A DNA stretch of 64,000 nucleotides, from the NCBI RefSeq assembly GCF_003144095.1, contig NZ_NSKH01000018.1, positions 1,118,743 through 1,182,742 of the forward strand, written 5' to 3'. Of the stretch, positions 42,374 to 50,753 are shown piece after piece. The stretch's first letter is position 1, and each line of letters starts with the position of its first letter. The notes under the pieces are model-generated. The model did no database searches. It was not told the DNA's origin and saw nothing but the letters and a program-made list of their open reading frames with translations. The DNA comes from Streptomyces sp. ICBB 8177. Its GTDB lineage: Bacteria > Actinomycetota > Actinomycetes > Streptomycetales > Streptomycetaceae. Position numbers and translations under genes: made by a program.

Positions 42374-42703
42374 TCACGGCAACTCTCGGCGCACCAAGGC
42401 CTTGGCGAAGGGCTCAGCGCTTCTTCGGGCATAGCCCATACGTTCGCGGACCTCCGTGAGCGTCCGCGGGCGGTAGCCGGGCCCACCGCAACAGCTCTTG
42501 TGGAAACGGACACCGGCATTCAGGAGCACCGACAGCACGCGCCAGCCGGCGGCGTCCCGCCGACGCGGGGCGGCAAAGGCGGAGCCCACGTGGATGAGCG
42601 GTTCAGCGCAGCGCGGGCATACCCGTTCAGGGGCTCCGGCGTACGGCTGCTTGTACGAGGCACGGCAGGGCAGACAGACGTACGACGTTTTGGCGTGCGG
42701 CAT
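42374..42703 (-). CDS. Conserved Cys-rich hypothetical protein
   Basis: 109 residues. KTSYVCLPCRASYKQPY and RVCPRCAEPLIHVGSAFAAP give two Cys-x-x-Cys pairs, forming a probable zinc ribbon. The rest, VLLNAGVRFHKSCCGGPGYR, carries a Cys pair and is strongly conserved-looking. I recognise it as a Streptomyces protein of unknown function that databases sometimes mislabel as a deoxyxylulose-phosphate synthase; nothing here supports that enzyme. Confidence 0.78.
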   Translation of the reverse strand: MPHAKTSYVCLPCRASYKQPYAGAPERVCPRCAEPLIHVGSAFAAPRRRDAAGWRVLSVLLNAGVRFHKSCCGGPGYRPRTLTEVRERMGYARRSAEPFAKALVRRELP

Positions 42704-42712
42704 GCGCGCAGG

Positions 42713-42820
42713 CTAGAGGGCGGCTGAGGCGGAACTCCACAGGATTGCGCGCGAGCGGCGGCGTGCCATCACACCGAGCACTACGCCGACGGCTACGGCC
42801 ACCATGGTCGGTCCTTGCAT
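42713..42820 (-). CDS. Possible 35-residue single-helix membrane peptide
   Basis: ATG at 42820 opens MQGPTMVAVAVGVVLGVMAR RRSRAI, a hydrophobic helix followed by arginines, with CAGGGG upstream. It is too short to judge by family. It lies upstream of the Cys-rich gene on the same strand. Confidence 0.3.
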   Translation of the reverse strand: MQGPTMVAVAVGVVLGVMARRRSRAILWSSASAAL

Positions 42821-42904
42821 GCGGCCCCTGAAGTCTCTGGCCCCTGTTTGCTCTCCCCGTCTGAGTAGCCGTACTCATGCGTGCGCGAAGCGATCCGGCT
42901 GAAG

Positions 42905-43288
42905 ATGACGGGCATGGACACCACAGGGCGTGACGGCGGTACGCCGTCGGACTCGCGGTTACGGAAGAGCGTCGGCACTGCCTTGATGTGGCTGCTGGCG
43001 GCGGTGGTCTACGTGCCGGCCGTCTGGCTCTGGTGCGGCGCGGCCGACGGCGCCGCGCGCCCCTCGCCCTACTTCGCGCAGGCGAACCACGCGGCCAACG
43101 TCGAACTGGCCGAGGTCTCGGCCCTCATCGTCGTCGTGCCTCTGGTCGGGGCCGGTGTGGGCCTGGCCGTCGGCAGACTCGTGCGGACCTCGTCCCTGCC
43201 TCTGGCGTCGGCCATCGGCACCATCTGCTGCCTCATGGCCTGGTATTGGTGGATCCTCTTCCACATGCAACTTTCGTTCTCGTTCTGA
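42905..43288 (+). CDS. Small integral membrane protein
   Basis: About 127 residues with three hydrophobic segments: SVGTALMWLLAAVVYVPAVW, LAEVSALIVVVPLVGAGVGL and SAIGTICCLMAWYWWILFHM. No family is recognised. Start choice is uncertain: GTG 42881, ATG 42905 and ATG 42914 are all in frame and none has a strong ribosome site. It is convergent with the MarR gene, ten bases apart. Confidence 0.65.
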   Translation: MTGMDTTGRDGGTPSDSRLRKSVGTALMWLLAAVVYVPAVWLWCGAADGAARPSPYFAQANHAANVELAEVSALIVVVPLVGAGVGLAVGRLVRTSSLPLASAIGTICCLMAWYWWILFHMQLSFSF

Positions 43289-43298
43289 GGCGGCGGCC

Positions 43299-43754
43299 TC
43301 AGTCCTCGGCTCCGGCCTCGTCCGCCGCTGTGAGACGCGTGAGGAGGGCGGTCAGCTGACCGAGTTCGTCGGGGGTGAGGGCCTCGACCGCTCGTGGCGG
43401 GCGCAGCAGGATCGCGTCGGCGGTCGCGATGGCCTGGTGCCCGGCCTCCGTGAGGGTGACCAGCTTGCGGCGGCGGTCGTCGGGGTGGGGGCGGCGTTCG
43501 ACGAGGCCGTGGGCTTCGAGCTTGTCGACGATGAGGGTCGCGTAGGGGGCGTCGACGTTGTGGGCGGCCGCGATCTGGCCGAGGGTCATGGGGCCGCCGC
43601 GCAGTTGGAGCAGCACCTTGCCCCGCCCGCCGCCGAGCCGGAACCCGAGCGCTTCGGCGAGTTCGCCCCGGCGGCTGTGGGCTTCGACGAAGCGCTGCAT
43701 GAGGGCCCACGCCTCCTGGACGGGGTCGGCCGGTCGTCTCGAAGTCGCTGCCAT
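43299..43754 (-). CDS. MarR-family transcriptional regulator
   Basis: 151 residues. The winged helix is LRGGPMTLGQIAAAHNVDAP YATLIVDKLEAHGLVERRPH (parts joined) with the DDRRRKLVTLTEAG wing that defines MarR. Flanking helices would form the dimer. GGGAG lies about ten bases before the ATG. It follows the SDR gene by 79 bases on the same strand, so it may sense the SDR's substrate and control that promoter. Confidence 0.93.
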   Translation of the reverse strand: MAATSRRPADPVQEAWALMQRFVEAHSRRGELAEALGFRLGGGRGKVLLQLRGGPMTLGQIAAAHNVDAPYATLIVDKLEAHGLVERRPHPDDRRRKLVTLTEAGHQAIATADAILLRPPRAVEALTPDELGQLTALLTRLTAADEAGAED

Positions 43755-43833
43755 CGGTGGTCTCTCCCGCGTCCCTCACGTTGCGCGGCCCGAGTCGCCG
43801 TGTCGTGGTCCCGGCAGGCTGCGGCCGCCGAGG

Positions 43834-44586
43834 TCACCACGCTACCGTGCGGCCGAGGTAGTCGACGTAGTGCAGTCCCGGGCGGCCCCGGAGGGCGTCG
43901 AGCGTCCTGACGACGTTCGGGATGCTCTCGTCGATGCCGAGGCGGGCGTCGGCGCCGCCCATGTCCGTGCGCACCCAGCCGGGGGCCATCAGCACCAGCG
44001 TCCTGCGCTCGCCGGCGTGCCGCGCCGCGTAACTGCGCATGAACGTGTTGAGCGCGGCCTTGCTGCCGCGGTAGACCTCGTGGCCACCGCGTTCGTTGTT
44101 GGCGACGCTGCCCTGGCCCGAGGACATGACACCGATCGTGCCGTCGGGCTCGACGAGGTCCTGGAGCGCCTCGACGACGCGCAGCGGGCTCAGCGCGTTG
44201 GTGACCATGACGCGGGTGAACTCCTCGGTCGAGGTCTCCGCGACGGTGCCCTCCGGCTGGTTGGTGACGCCCGCGTTCACGAAGAGCAGGTCGAACCTCC
44301 GGTCCGCCAGGCGGTCGTGCAGCGCGGCGATCTGTGCGGGCACGGTGACGTCGACGGTCTCGACCTCGACCTGGCCCGGGCAGGCGTCCGCGAGCTCGTG
44401 CAGGCGGGTGCGGGCCGAACCGCGCACCGTGGCCGTGACCTGCCGGCTGTCCCGCGCCCACTCCTGCGCGAGCGCGAGCCCCAGCCCGCGGGACGCGCCG
44501 ATCAACAGCACGCGCTTGATCGGGGTCGGGGGAAGGCCGGAGCCCGGCGCATGGAGGTCGCGAGAAGCCGGATTAGTTGTAGTCAT
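43834..44586 (-). CDS. Short-chain dehydrogenase/reductase
   Basis: 250 residues from ATG at 44586. Cofactor motif VLLIGASRGLGLALA (Gly-x-x-x-Gly-x-Gly) at about residues 25-39; VNAGVTNQP replaces NAAG at the second site. Catalytic YRGSKAALNTF (Tyr-x-x-x-Lys) is near residue 185. The group resembles C-factor/sepiapterin-type reductases that use NAD(P)H. No ribosome site precedes the ATG, and a promoter lies so close that the transcript is probably leaderless. The longer frame to 44712 crosses that promoter. Confidence 0.9.
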   Translation of the reverse strand: MTTTNPASRDLHAPGSGLPPTPIKRVLLIGASRGLGLALAQEWARDSRQVTATVRGSARTRLHELADACPGQVEVETVDVTVPAQIAALHDRLADRRFDLLFVNAGVTNQPEGTVAETSTEEFTRVMVTNALSPLRVVEALQDLVEPDGTIGVMSSGQGSVANNERGGHEVYRGSKAALNTFMRSYAARHAGERRTLVLMAPGWVRTDMGGADARLGIDESIPNVVRTLDALRGRPGLHYVDYLGRTVAW

Positions 44587-44593
44587 AAGAATG

Positions 44594-44622
44594 ATTGTGT
44601 TGTGTGTAAGTAATTGCGTCAA
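44594..44622 (-). promoter_or_regulatory. Promoter of the SDR-MarR operon
   Basis: On the minus strand TTGACG (44622-44617) and CACAAT (44599-44594) lie 17 bases apart. Transcription would begin about seven bases further, at the A of the SDR start codon. The AT-rich patch stands out in this GC-rich DNA. Confidence 0.6.
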
Positions 44623-44769
44623 GGCCCATAGGTGGGTGGCGTGCGTCCGGCCGGTCCGTAGTGCGTGCGGGAAGGGGGTGCGGTGCCCGCCTGTGCGGGT
44701 CGGGCGCCGCATCCCGTCGCCGGTCGGGGTCGAGGGGGCCGGAAACGCAATCCTGAAGCTTGTGACCGG

Positions 44770-45366
44770 TCAGTGTGGGCGGGTGAGGACTCGCCCGGTC
44801 CAGACGTCGATGACGACCTGGTGGTGGTGCGCGCGCATCGCCGACTCCCCGGAGGCGTAGTTCTCGTCGACCTGGGCCGCCTCGGCCGCGTCCGGCTTGG
44901 CGTTCGTGCACGACGTGCCGGGACCGTGGCCGGACATGATCTCCGAGCAGGGGCCGCTGTAGTCGTCGGGCAGCCCCAGGATGTGCCCGGTCTCGTGCGC
45001 CGTGATCCGGGTCGCGTCGTAGCCCTCGTCCACCGCCTGCCGGCCCAGCTGCACCTCACCGCTGCCGCCGGGGAAGATCGGGCCCAGCGTGGTCTGCGGC
45101 CAGCCGCTGGTCCCCTCGTAGACGTAGTCGGCCGCTTCCGGGCTGCTCGCGGGCTCCAGGCGCACGTTGTGCACCGCGTTGTTCCAGTTCTGTACGGCCT
45201 GCTTGATCGGGCCGGCCCACTGGCCGGCGTCGCTGGCGTCGTAGGTGAGGGTGACCACGTCCGCGGACGCGTGCGGCGCGGGTGCGGGGTGCGCCTCGGC
45301 GGCGCTGACCGCGGTGCTCAGCAGGGCCGGAACGAGGACGGTCAGGGCGACTATTCGCTTGATCAT
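44770..45366 (-). CDS. Snapalysin-family secreted zinc metalloprotease
   Basis: 198 residues. A signal peptide, MIKRIVALTVLVPALLSTAV SAAEAHP (split), leads to a mature enzyme with the zinc site AHETGHILGLPDDYSG (HETGH at 124-128 and Asp in the downstream LPDD). CSEIMSGHGPGTSCTNAKPD holds the disulfide pair C140/C153 and the Met-turn. This is the M7 snapalysin family, small neutral proteases made by Streptomyces. The LysR regulator usually found next to it is absent here. The 280 bases upstream hold no gene. Confidence 0.93.
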   Translation of the reverse strand: MIKRIVALTVLVPALLSTAVSAAEAHPAPAPHASADVVTLTYDASDAGQWAGPIKQAVQNWNNAVHNVRLEPASSPEAADYVYEGTSGWPQTTLGPIFPGGSGEVQLGRQAVDEGYDATRITAHETGHILGLPDDYSGPCSEIMSGHGPGTSCTNAKPDAAEAAQVDENYASGESAMRAHHHQVVIDVWTGRVLTRPH

Positions 45367-45646
45367 GGGATTGGTGCGCCTCCTCGGGTCTCAGTTGCTG
45401 CCCGCAGTAAACGGTTTCGCCGCGAGCATGACAACGGCTTGGTGCGGGCGACTCACAGGAAACGCAAAGTTGGCTCGAAGTGCACAGGAGCGGGAGGGCG
45501 CGTGGTGGACGCCGGTCTCGGCCGGGTATCAGTGAGGGCCGCTGTGAGTGCCGCGAGAATGCCCGCGGCGGCGCCACACCTGTGTCACCTGCCGCCCTGC
45601 CGGCCCCTGGCGAGCCCGTTGCGAGGGGGACGGCCGCCCGATCGGT

Positions 45647-46960
45647 CTACCTTCCGTAGTACGTTCTGAGCTCCTCGGCCAACGCGTCCCGGACGGGGGC
45701 CAGTTCGGCGTCCATCGTCGTGGGTTCGTCAGGGCTCAGCGTGACCGTCGGCTTCGCGTGGGGGAGTTGCCGTATCAACCTCAGACGCAGGTGGATGGAC
45801 GGCAGGCCGCCGTCGGCGATCGCGCCGCCCTGCCGCTCGGACAGACGCAGGCGTCGTGCGTGCTCTGTCTCGGGGACCGTCGACAGGTACGTGCGCAGTT
45901 CCTGCCACACGTCGCCGGTGGTCCTGGCGAAGCGCTCCATGGCGAACACCGCTGTCTCGGCCAGCAGCAAGCATCGCACCATGCCTTCGGCCGACTTCGT
46001 CGAGGCGGCCTTCGCGGCCAGGGCGTCCGCCCGGTAGGCGGATTGAGTGTCGGTGTGGAAGCAGAGGCCGACGAGCAGGCGGTGTGCGCGGTCAGTGACG
46101 TAGGCCAGCGCCGCCAGCAGCGGCCAGGTGATCATCTCGACCACGGCCACCAGCCCGTTCGCCGTACCATCCGTCCGCGGACCGGTGGCTGAGAAGCCGG
46201 CCCCGGCGTACAGCGCGTCCTGACGGGCCTGTCGGGACTTGCCCGGCCTGAACAGGTCCGTCCACACCGCGAGCGAGCTGGCGGCCACCGCCGTCCAACG
46301 GGTGCTTCCGCGGCCGGGGGCCGCGTCGCGGGCGAGTTCCCGGGCGATCAACGCCAGGCGCTGGTCGGGCGACAGGGCCTCCCACAGCGGCAGTCCCAGG
46401 ATCAGGACGCCGCGCCGACGTGGGCCGAGCACGGTGTACGCGGAGCCGAACCGCGTGTCCACCGCCACCAGATCGACCGGGCGCGAGCCGAGTTCCGCCG
46501 CCACTCGGCCGATCACGGCGTGGAGCGCCGGCGCCTCGGCACGGTCGAGGGTGTGTCGAGGGACCCGCGGGCGGCGTGGACGCAGCACGACCGCCAGCGC
46601 CACCTCCAGGGCGCCGAGCACGCGTTGCGGCCACGTGCCGGCCACCAGCAACCACAGTCCCGTTCCCGCCAGGGCGATGGTGATCAGGTTGACCACGGTC
46701 GCCAGTGCCAGCGCCGCGCACGCGGAGGCGCTCCACGACTGTCCGGGCGCGCCGTCGCGGGGCATGCGCTCCAACGCCTGCTCCTGGCGGGCCAGTTGCT
46801 TGGCGCGGCGGGCACGCTCGGGCGGCGTGAGGGCCGCCAGGGTTCCCGTCGGGTCGACGTTCCAGTCGCAGTCCGGGCACCACACGGTGAAACGGGGGTC
46901 CGCGGACGGCAGTTGCGTGCCGCACTCCGGACAGAGAGGATCAGCCGAGTTGTCATGCAC
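45647..46960 (-). CDS. M48-like membrane protein with zinc ribbon and degenerate active site
   Basis: About 437 residues from GTG at 46960. Residues 10-31 form a zinc ribbon (CPEC and CPDC). Two helices (residues 82-125) follow, then a region shaped like M48 peptidases: VDLVAVDTRFGSAYTVLGPR RRGVLILGLPLWEALSPDQR (parts joined), LIARELARD, and YRADALAAKAAST. In active M48 enzymes the centre reads HExxH; here it is RELAR (207-211), so both zinc-binding histidines are arginines. It is probably not a protease and may serve as a regulator or scaffold. An ATG further upstream (47098) belongs to a shadow. Confidence 0.82.
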   Translation of the reverse strand: MHDNSADPLCPECGTQLPSADPRFTVWCPDCDWNVDPTGTLAALTPPERARRAKQLARQEQALERMPRDGAPGQSWSASACAALALATVVNLITIALAGTGLWLLVAGTWPQRVLGALEVALAVVLRPRRPRVPRHTLDRAEAPALHAVIGRVAAELGSRPVDLVAVDTRFGSAYTVLGPRRRGVLILGLPLWEALSPDQRLALIARELARDAAPGRGSTRWTAVAASSLAVWTDLFRPGKSRQARQDALYAGAGFSATGPRTDGTANGLVAVVEMITWPLLAALAYVTDRAHRLLVGLCFHTDTQSAYRADALAAKAASTKSAEGMVRCLLLAETAVFAMERFARTTGDVWQELRTYLSTVPETEHARRLRLSERQGGAIADGGLPSIHLRLRLIRQLPHAKPTVTLSPDEPTTMDAELAPVRDALAEELRTYYGR

Positions 46961-47046
46961 GAACGTCGATGATGCGCCCGAACGTTCGACTTCGTGGCGC
47001 CTGTTACGTGTTTTGACCGTCGCTTGACGGTTCCGGGACGGGAAGG

Positions 47047-47315
47047 CGGGCGGGAGCCGGGCGCGGGGCCGCCGGCGGCATGGGCGAGGCGACCGCACGA
47101 CTGCTCGCGGCCCACGGCGCTCGCGTCGCGCTGCCGGCCCGGCGCGAGGACCGGCTCGCCGGGACCGCCGCCGCGATCGGCGCCGAGGGCGGCCAGGCGC
47201 TGCCGGTCGGCGTGGACGTCACCGACCCGGCCGCCGTGGCCGCGGCGGCGCACCGCGTGCACGCGGCGTACGGGGCCGTCGACCTGGTCGTCAACGGTGC
47301 CGGTGTCATGCTGCC
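47047..47315 (+). pseudogene. Fragment of a short-chain dehydrogenase gene
   Basis: The frame with GMGEATARLLAAHGARVALP ARREDRL (split) and VDVTDPAAVAAAAHRVHAAY GAVDLVVNGAGVM (split) is clearly the N-terminal part of an SDR, from the end of the cofactor loop to the NAG motif. The catalytic Tyr/Lys half is missing. Similarity ends near 47315, where a different fragment in the opposite direction begins. Confidence 0.75.
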
Positions 47316-47453
47316 ATTGCCGTACCGGCCGGCCGTCGTGAACGCGTCCATCACCGAGGCCATCGCGTCGTCGGTGAGCATGAGGTCGTACGAGCCCGGC
47401 CCCTCGCCGTACTCGGCCAGGAGCAGGGGCGCGTAGGTCGTCCTGTCCATCAT
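47316..47453 (-). pseudogene. 5' fragment of an Imm51-like immunity gene
   Basis: Reading leftward from 47453: MMDRTTYAPLLLAEYGEGPG SYDLMLTDDAMASVMDAFT, then AGRYGNG. This resembles the start of Imm51-type immunity proteins (YAP..L.EY...PGSY.LML). After about 45 residues the frame enters reversed SDR sequence, so the gene is cut off. The family call is from memory and tentative. Confidence 0.55.
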
Positions 47454-47701
47454 GCTTCGACGCTAGCGCGGGGGTCTGACAACGCCGCGTTCGTCCGGTT
47501 CGCCCCGGGACGCGGTGCGAGGGCCGGGTGGAGGAGAGCGGGGAACGGGCAGGGCGGGCGCGGGCTCGTCCTGGCGGGGGCGGCGGCACGTGAGCGGATT
47601 CTCACTCTGATCCGGGACCGGCTCGCGGTCACCAACTCCGCAGCTGGGGGCGGCACTTGGTGAAACGGTTCGCCAGTGGCCGGATCCGGCCCGCCACCCC
47701 G

Positions 47702-47715
47702 TGACAGATCTGTCA
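47702..47715. promoter_or_regulatory. Perfect 14-bp palindrome upstream of the 47739 gene
   Basis: TGACAGATCTGTCA is fully symmetric and lies 23 bases before the start codon. It could be an operator for an unknown repressor. Confidence 0.5.
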
Positions 47716-47738
47716 TAAACGGCGCCTACGATCCCCGC

Positions 47739-48017
47739 ATGCGCGACACGTTGGAGATAACCGACGAGCTGGTCCGGATGCAGCAGGCCGTCGACACGGC
47801 GTTCGCGGCGTTGGGGGAGTGGGACGGCGAGGAGAGACCCGATGCCCCGCCGTCGCAGTGGTCCGCCGAACGCCGGGCCGAGTGGGAGGCACGCTGGGCG
47901 ACCTACCGGCGCGCGGTCCGTGACCTCGGCGCGCACCCGGTGATGCGCCGTGCCGCCGCCGAGCGGATCTACGGACGCATGCAGTCCGCCCTGCGCCAGG
48001 CGGCGCGTAGGCCGTAG
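47739..48017 (+). CDS. Small helical conserved hypothetical protein
   Basis: 92 residues from ATG at 47739. RDTLEITDELVRMQQAVDTA and WSAERRAEWEARWATYRRAV are strongly helical and charged. No domain or signal peptide is visible. A palindrome sits just upstream. I recall similar Streptomyces hypotheticals but no function. Confidence 0.7.
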   Translation: MRDTLEITDELVRMQQAVDTAFAALGEWDGEERPDAPPSQWSAERRAEWEARWATYRRAVRDLGAHPVMRRAAAERIYGRMQSALRQAARRP

Positions 48018-48054
48018 CGGCCTCAGAGCCCGCAGGCCTCCCGCCACCGGCAGG

Positions 48055-48222
48055 CTTCCCGTCGATCACCCCGGGCCCGGGTGCGCCGCCTGTCCGCGTA
48101 CGACGACGGCCTTCCAGCGATCACCTCGCGCCCCGCGCGCGCCGACCGCCCGCACACGACTACGGCCTCCCGCCGATCACCTCGGGCGCGCGCCCACCGA
48201 CCGTCCGCGCACGACCACGGCC
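48055..48222. repeat. Three tandem copies of a 56-bp repeat
   Basis: Copies at 48055-48110, 48111-48166 and 48167-48222, each ending ACGGCC and sharing CGATCACC near the start and CGACCG/ACGAC-type blocks. Spacing is exactly 56 bases. A further partial unit may follow to about 48240. They fill the gap before pabAB; no gene is present in 48018-48327. Confidence 0.8.
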
Positions 48223-48327
48223 GACCGCCCGCGTCCTGCCGTCCGCCGCCTGCTGCCCCGGAACCTCCTCGTCACCGCCGTTGTCACAGGGACGTGGGAA
48301 AATCTGGCGAAGAGGTGATCCCCGGCC

Positions 48328-50577
48328 ATGCGCACACTCCGCACACTGCTCATCGACAACTACGACTCGTTCACGTACAACCTGGTGCACCAGATCGCCG
48401 CCGCCACCGGGCGGGAGCCGGTCGTCGTGCGCAACGACGACCCGGGCTGGCGGTCCGGACTGCTCGACGAGTTCGACGCGGTCGTGATCTCGCCGGGGCC
48501 CGGCACGCCGGAGCGGGCAGCCGACTTCGGGGTGTGCCGCCAGGTCGTCGAGCGGTGCGAGCTGCCGTTGTTCGGGATCTGCCTCGGCCACCAGGGCATC
48601 GCCGCGTGGCACGGCGGCTCGGTGAGTCGCGCGGTCGAGCCGAGGCACGGCCGGATGTCGCCCGTGCTCCACCCGGGGACCGGCCTGTTCGACGGCATCC
48701 CCTCCCCGTTCGAGGTGGTCCGCTACCACTCGTTGACGGTGAACGGGCTGTCCGACGACCTGGAAGCGCTGGCCCACACGCCGGACGGCGTGCTGATGGC
48801 GTTGCGGCACTTGCGGCGGCCGATGTGGGGCGTGCAGTTCCACCCCGAGTCGGTCTGCACGTCGTACGGGGACCGGCTGATGGAGAACTTCGCCTCGCTG
48901 GCCCGGGAACACCACGAGGGGCTGGGCGGGACGCCGCGTGCGAGCGTACGGCTGCGCGGCGGCCAGGACGCGCGGGGTCCGGCGACGCGAGCGCCTGTGG
49001 ACCGGCCGGCCACCCCGGACGCCGCGGCCATCCTGGGCACGCCGGCCCCGACGGCCACCCCGGACGCGCCGCGACGTTTCGAGATGCTCGTACACCGCCT
49101 GCCCACCCGCTGGAGTGACGAGGTCGTCTTCGACGCGTTGTTCCGCGAAGGGCCCTACGCGTTCTGGCTGGACAGCAGCCGTCCCGGTGGGGTGAACGGG
49201 CGGTTCTCGATCATGGGCGACGCCTCGGGGCCGCTGGCGCGGGTCGCCACCGCCGACACCTGGACCGGCACCGTGGACGTCCGCTCGGGCAGCGAGGAGC
49301 GCCTGGTCACCGGGGACTTCCTGGGCTGGCTCGACCAGGACCTGCGGTCGATGGAGGTCACGCAGTCCGGCTTCCACCACCTGCCGTTCGACTTCGCGCT
49401 GGGCTGGGTCGGGTACCTCGGGTACGAGCTGAAGGCGCAGTGCGGCGGGCGCAGGGCGCACCGTTCCGCGGAGCCGGACGCCGCGATGGTCTTCGCCGAC
49501 CGTGCGGTGGTGATGGATCACGCGAGCGGGATGACGTACCTGCTGACGCTGGTGGAACGGGACGGGGACGGGGACCGGCCGGGCGGCGGCGACGGCCGGA
49601 GCGGGCGGGAGCGCGGGCGGGCCTGGCTGCGGGAGACGGCGGACCGGCTGGACGGCCTGACAGGGCGGATCCCGGCGCCCACGCGGCCCTTCCCGCGCTG
49701 CGAGATACGGCTGCGCCACGACCGCGACCGCTACCTGGAGCTCATCGCGATCGCGCAGGAGGAGATCGCGGCGGGTGAGACGTACGAGATCAACCTGACC
49801 AACATGGCCGAGGCCGACGTGCCGCCGGATGCCGACCCCTGGGAGGCGTACCGCCTGCTGCGGCGCGTGTCGCCGGCACCCTTCGGCGCGTTGCTGCGTT
49901 TCGGCGAGGTGTCGGTGCTCAGCACGTCACCGGAGCGCTTCCTGCGCGTCACGGCGGACGGCCGGGCGGAGTCGCGGCCGATCAAGGGGACCCGGCCGCG
50001 CGGCACCACGCCGGAGCACGACGCGCGGCTGCGGCGGGAGTTGGGCGCCTGCGAGAAGGACCGGTCGGAGAACCTGATGATCGTCGACCTGGTCCGCAAC
50101 GACCTCGGCAGGCACGCGCGGACCGGATCGGTCGAGGTGACCGGGCTGTTCGAGGTCGAGACGTACGACACCGTGCACCAACTGGTCAGCACGGTGCGGG
50201 CACGGCTGCGCGAGGACGCCTCGGCGCTGGACTGCGTACGGGACGCGTTCCCCGGCGGGTCGATGACCGGGGCGCCGAAGATCCGGACGATGCGGATCAT
50301 CGACCGGCTGGAGGCGGGGCCGCGCGGCGTGTACTCCGGCGCGATCGGGTACTTCTCGCCGAACGGCGCGGCGGATCTGAGCATCGTCATACGCACGGCC
50401 GTGATGACGCCCGGACGTCTGCGGTACGGCGCCGGGGGCGCGATCGTCGCGTTGTCCGACCCGGAGGCGGAGTTCGAGGAGACGGCGGTCAAGTCGGCAC
50501 CGCTGCTGGCCCTCACGGGCGCCGACTTCCCGGGCAGGCGGGAGGCGGAGCGAGCGGAGGCGGTCGGCCTCACGTAG
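48328..50577 (+). CDS. pabAB: Aminodeoxychorismate synthase, fused PabA-PabB
   Basis: 749 residues. An N-terminal glutamine amidotransferase reads LLIDNYDSFTYNLVHQIA, then FGICLGHQG with nucleophile C85, and VQFHPES with H172 and E174. After a linker (residues 195-245) comes the chorismate-binding PabB domain, with ETYEINLTNMAEADV, ESRPIKGTRPRGTTPEHDAR, SENLMIVDLVRNDLGR and GGSMTGAPKIRTMRIIDRLE. It makes 4-amino-4-deoxychorismate from chorismate and glutamine for p-aminobenzoate. Fused PabAB occurs for folate and in antibiotic clusters such as candicidin; no cluster is visible here. The stop lies in a 70-bp tandem duplication. Confidence 0.95.
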   Translation: MRTLRTLLIDNYDSFTYNLVHQIAAATGREPVVVRNDDPGWRSGLLDEFDAVVISPGPGTPERAADFGVCRQVVERCELPLFGICLGHQGIAAWHGGSVSRAVEPRHGRMSPVLHPGTGLFDGIPSPFEVVRYHSLTVNGLSDDLEALAHTPDGVLMALRHLRRPMWGVQFHPESVCTSYGDRLMENFASLAREHHEGLGGTPRASVRLRGGQDARGPATRAPVDRPATPDAAAILGTPAPTATPDAPRRFEMLVHRLPTRWSDEVVFDALFREGPYAFWLDSSRPGGVNGRFSIMGDASGPLARVATADTWTGTVDVRSGSEERLVTGDFLGWLDQDLRSMEVTQSGFHHLPFDFALGWVGYLGYELKAQCGGRRAHRSAEPDAAMVFADRAVVMDHASGMTYLLTLVERDGDGDRPGGGDGRSGRERGRAWLRETADRLDGLTGRIPAPTRPFPRCEIRLRHDRDRYLELIAIAQEEIAAGETYEINLTNMAEADVPPDADPWEAYRLLRRVSPAPFGALLRFGEVSVLSTSPERFLRVTADGRAESRPIKGTRPRGTTPEHDARLRRELGACEKDRSENLMIVDLVRNDLGRHARTGSVEVTGLFEVETYDTVHQLVSTVRARLREDASALDCVRDAFPGGSMTGAPKIRTMRIIDRLEAGPRGVYSGAIGYFSPNGAADLSIVIRTAVMTPGRLRYGAGGAIVALSDPEAEFEETAVKSAPLLALTGADFPGRREAERAEAVGLT

Positions 50578-50707
50578 GCGTGACGACCTCAGGGCGCGGG
50601 TCCCGGCGGGCGGTCGGGCTTACGCGGAGGCGGTCGGCCTCACGTAGGCGTGACGACCTCAGGGCGCGGGTCCCGGCGGGCGGTCGGGCTGACGCGGAGG
50701 GGGTCGG
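50554..50707. repeat. 70-bp tandem duplication across the pabAB stop
   Basis: Units start at 50554 and 50624 (GCGGAGGCGGTCGG) and a partial third at 50694. The first unit contains the last codons and stop of pabAB; the second repeats them as non-coding DNA. The two full copies differ at one base near their end, so the duplication is recent. Confidence 0.85.
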
Positions 50708-50753
50708 ACTTCCGGCGTCGGGCCCCGGCGCGCGGTCGGGCCTCCGGCGCCGG

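Noticed and set aside
41631-42434. 267-codon frame starting before attR
   Set aside because: Arg/Pro-rich composition, crosses the att site and terminator, no ribosome site.
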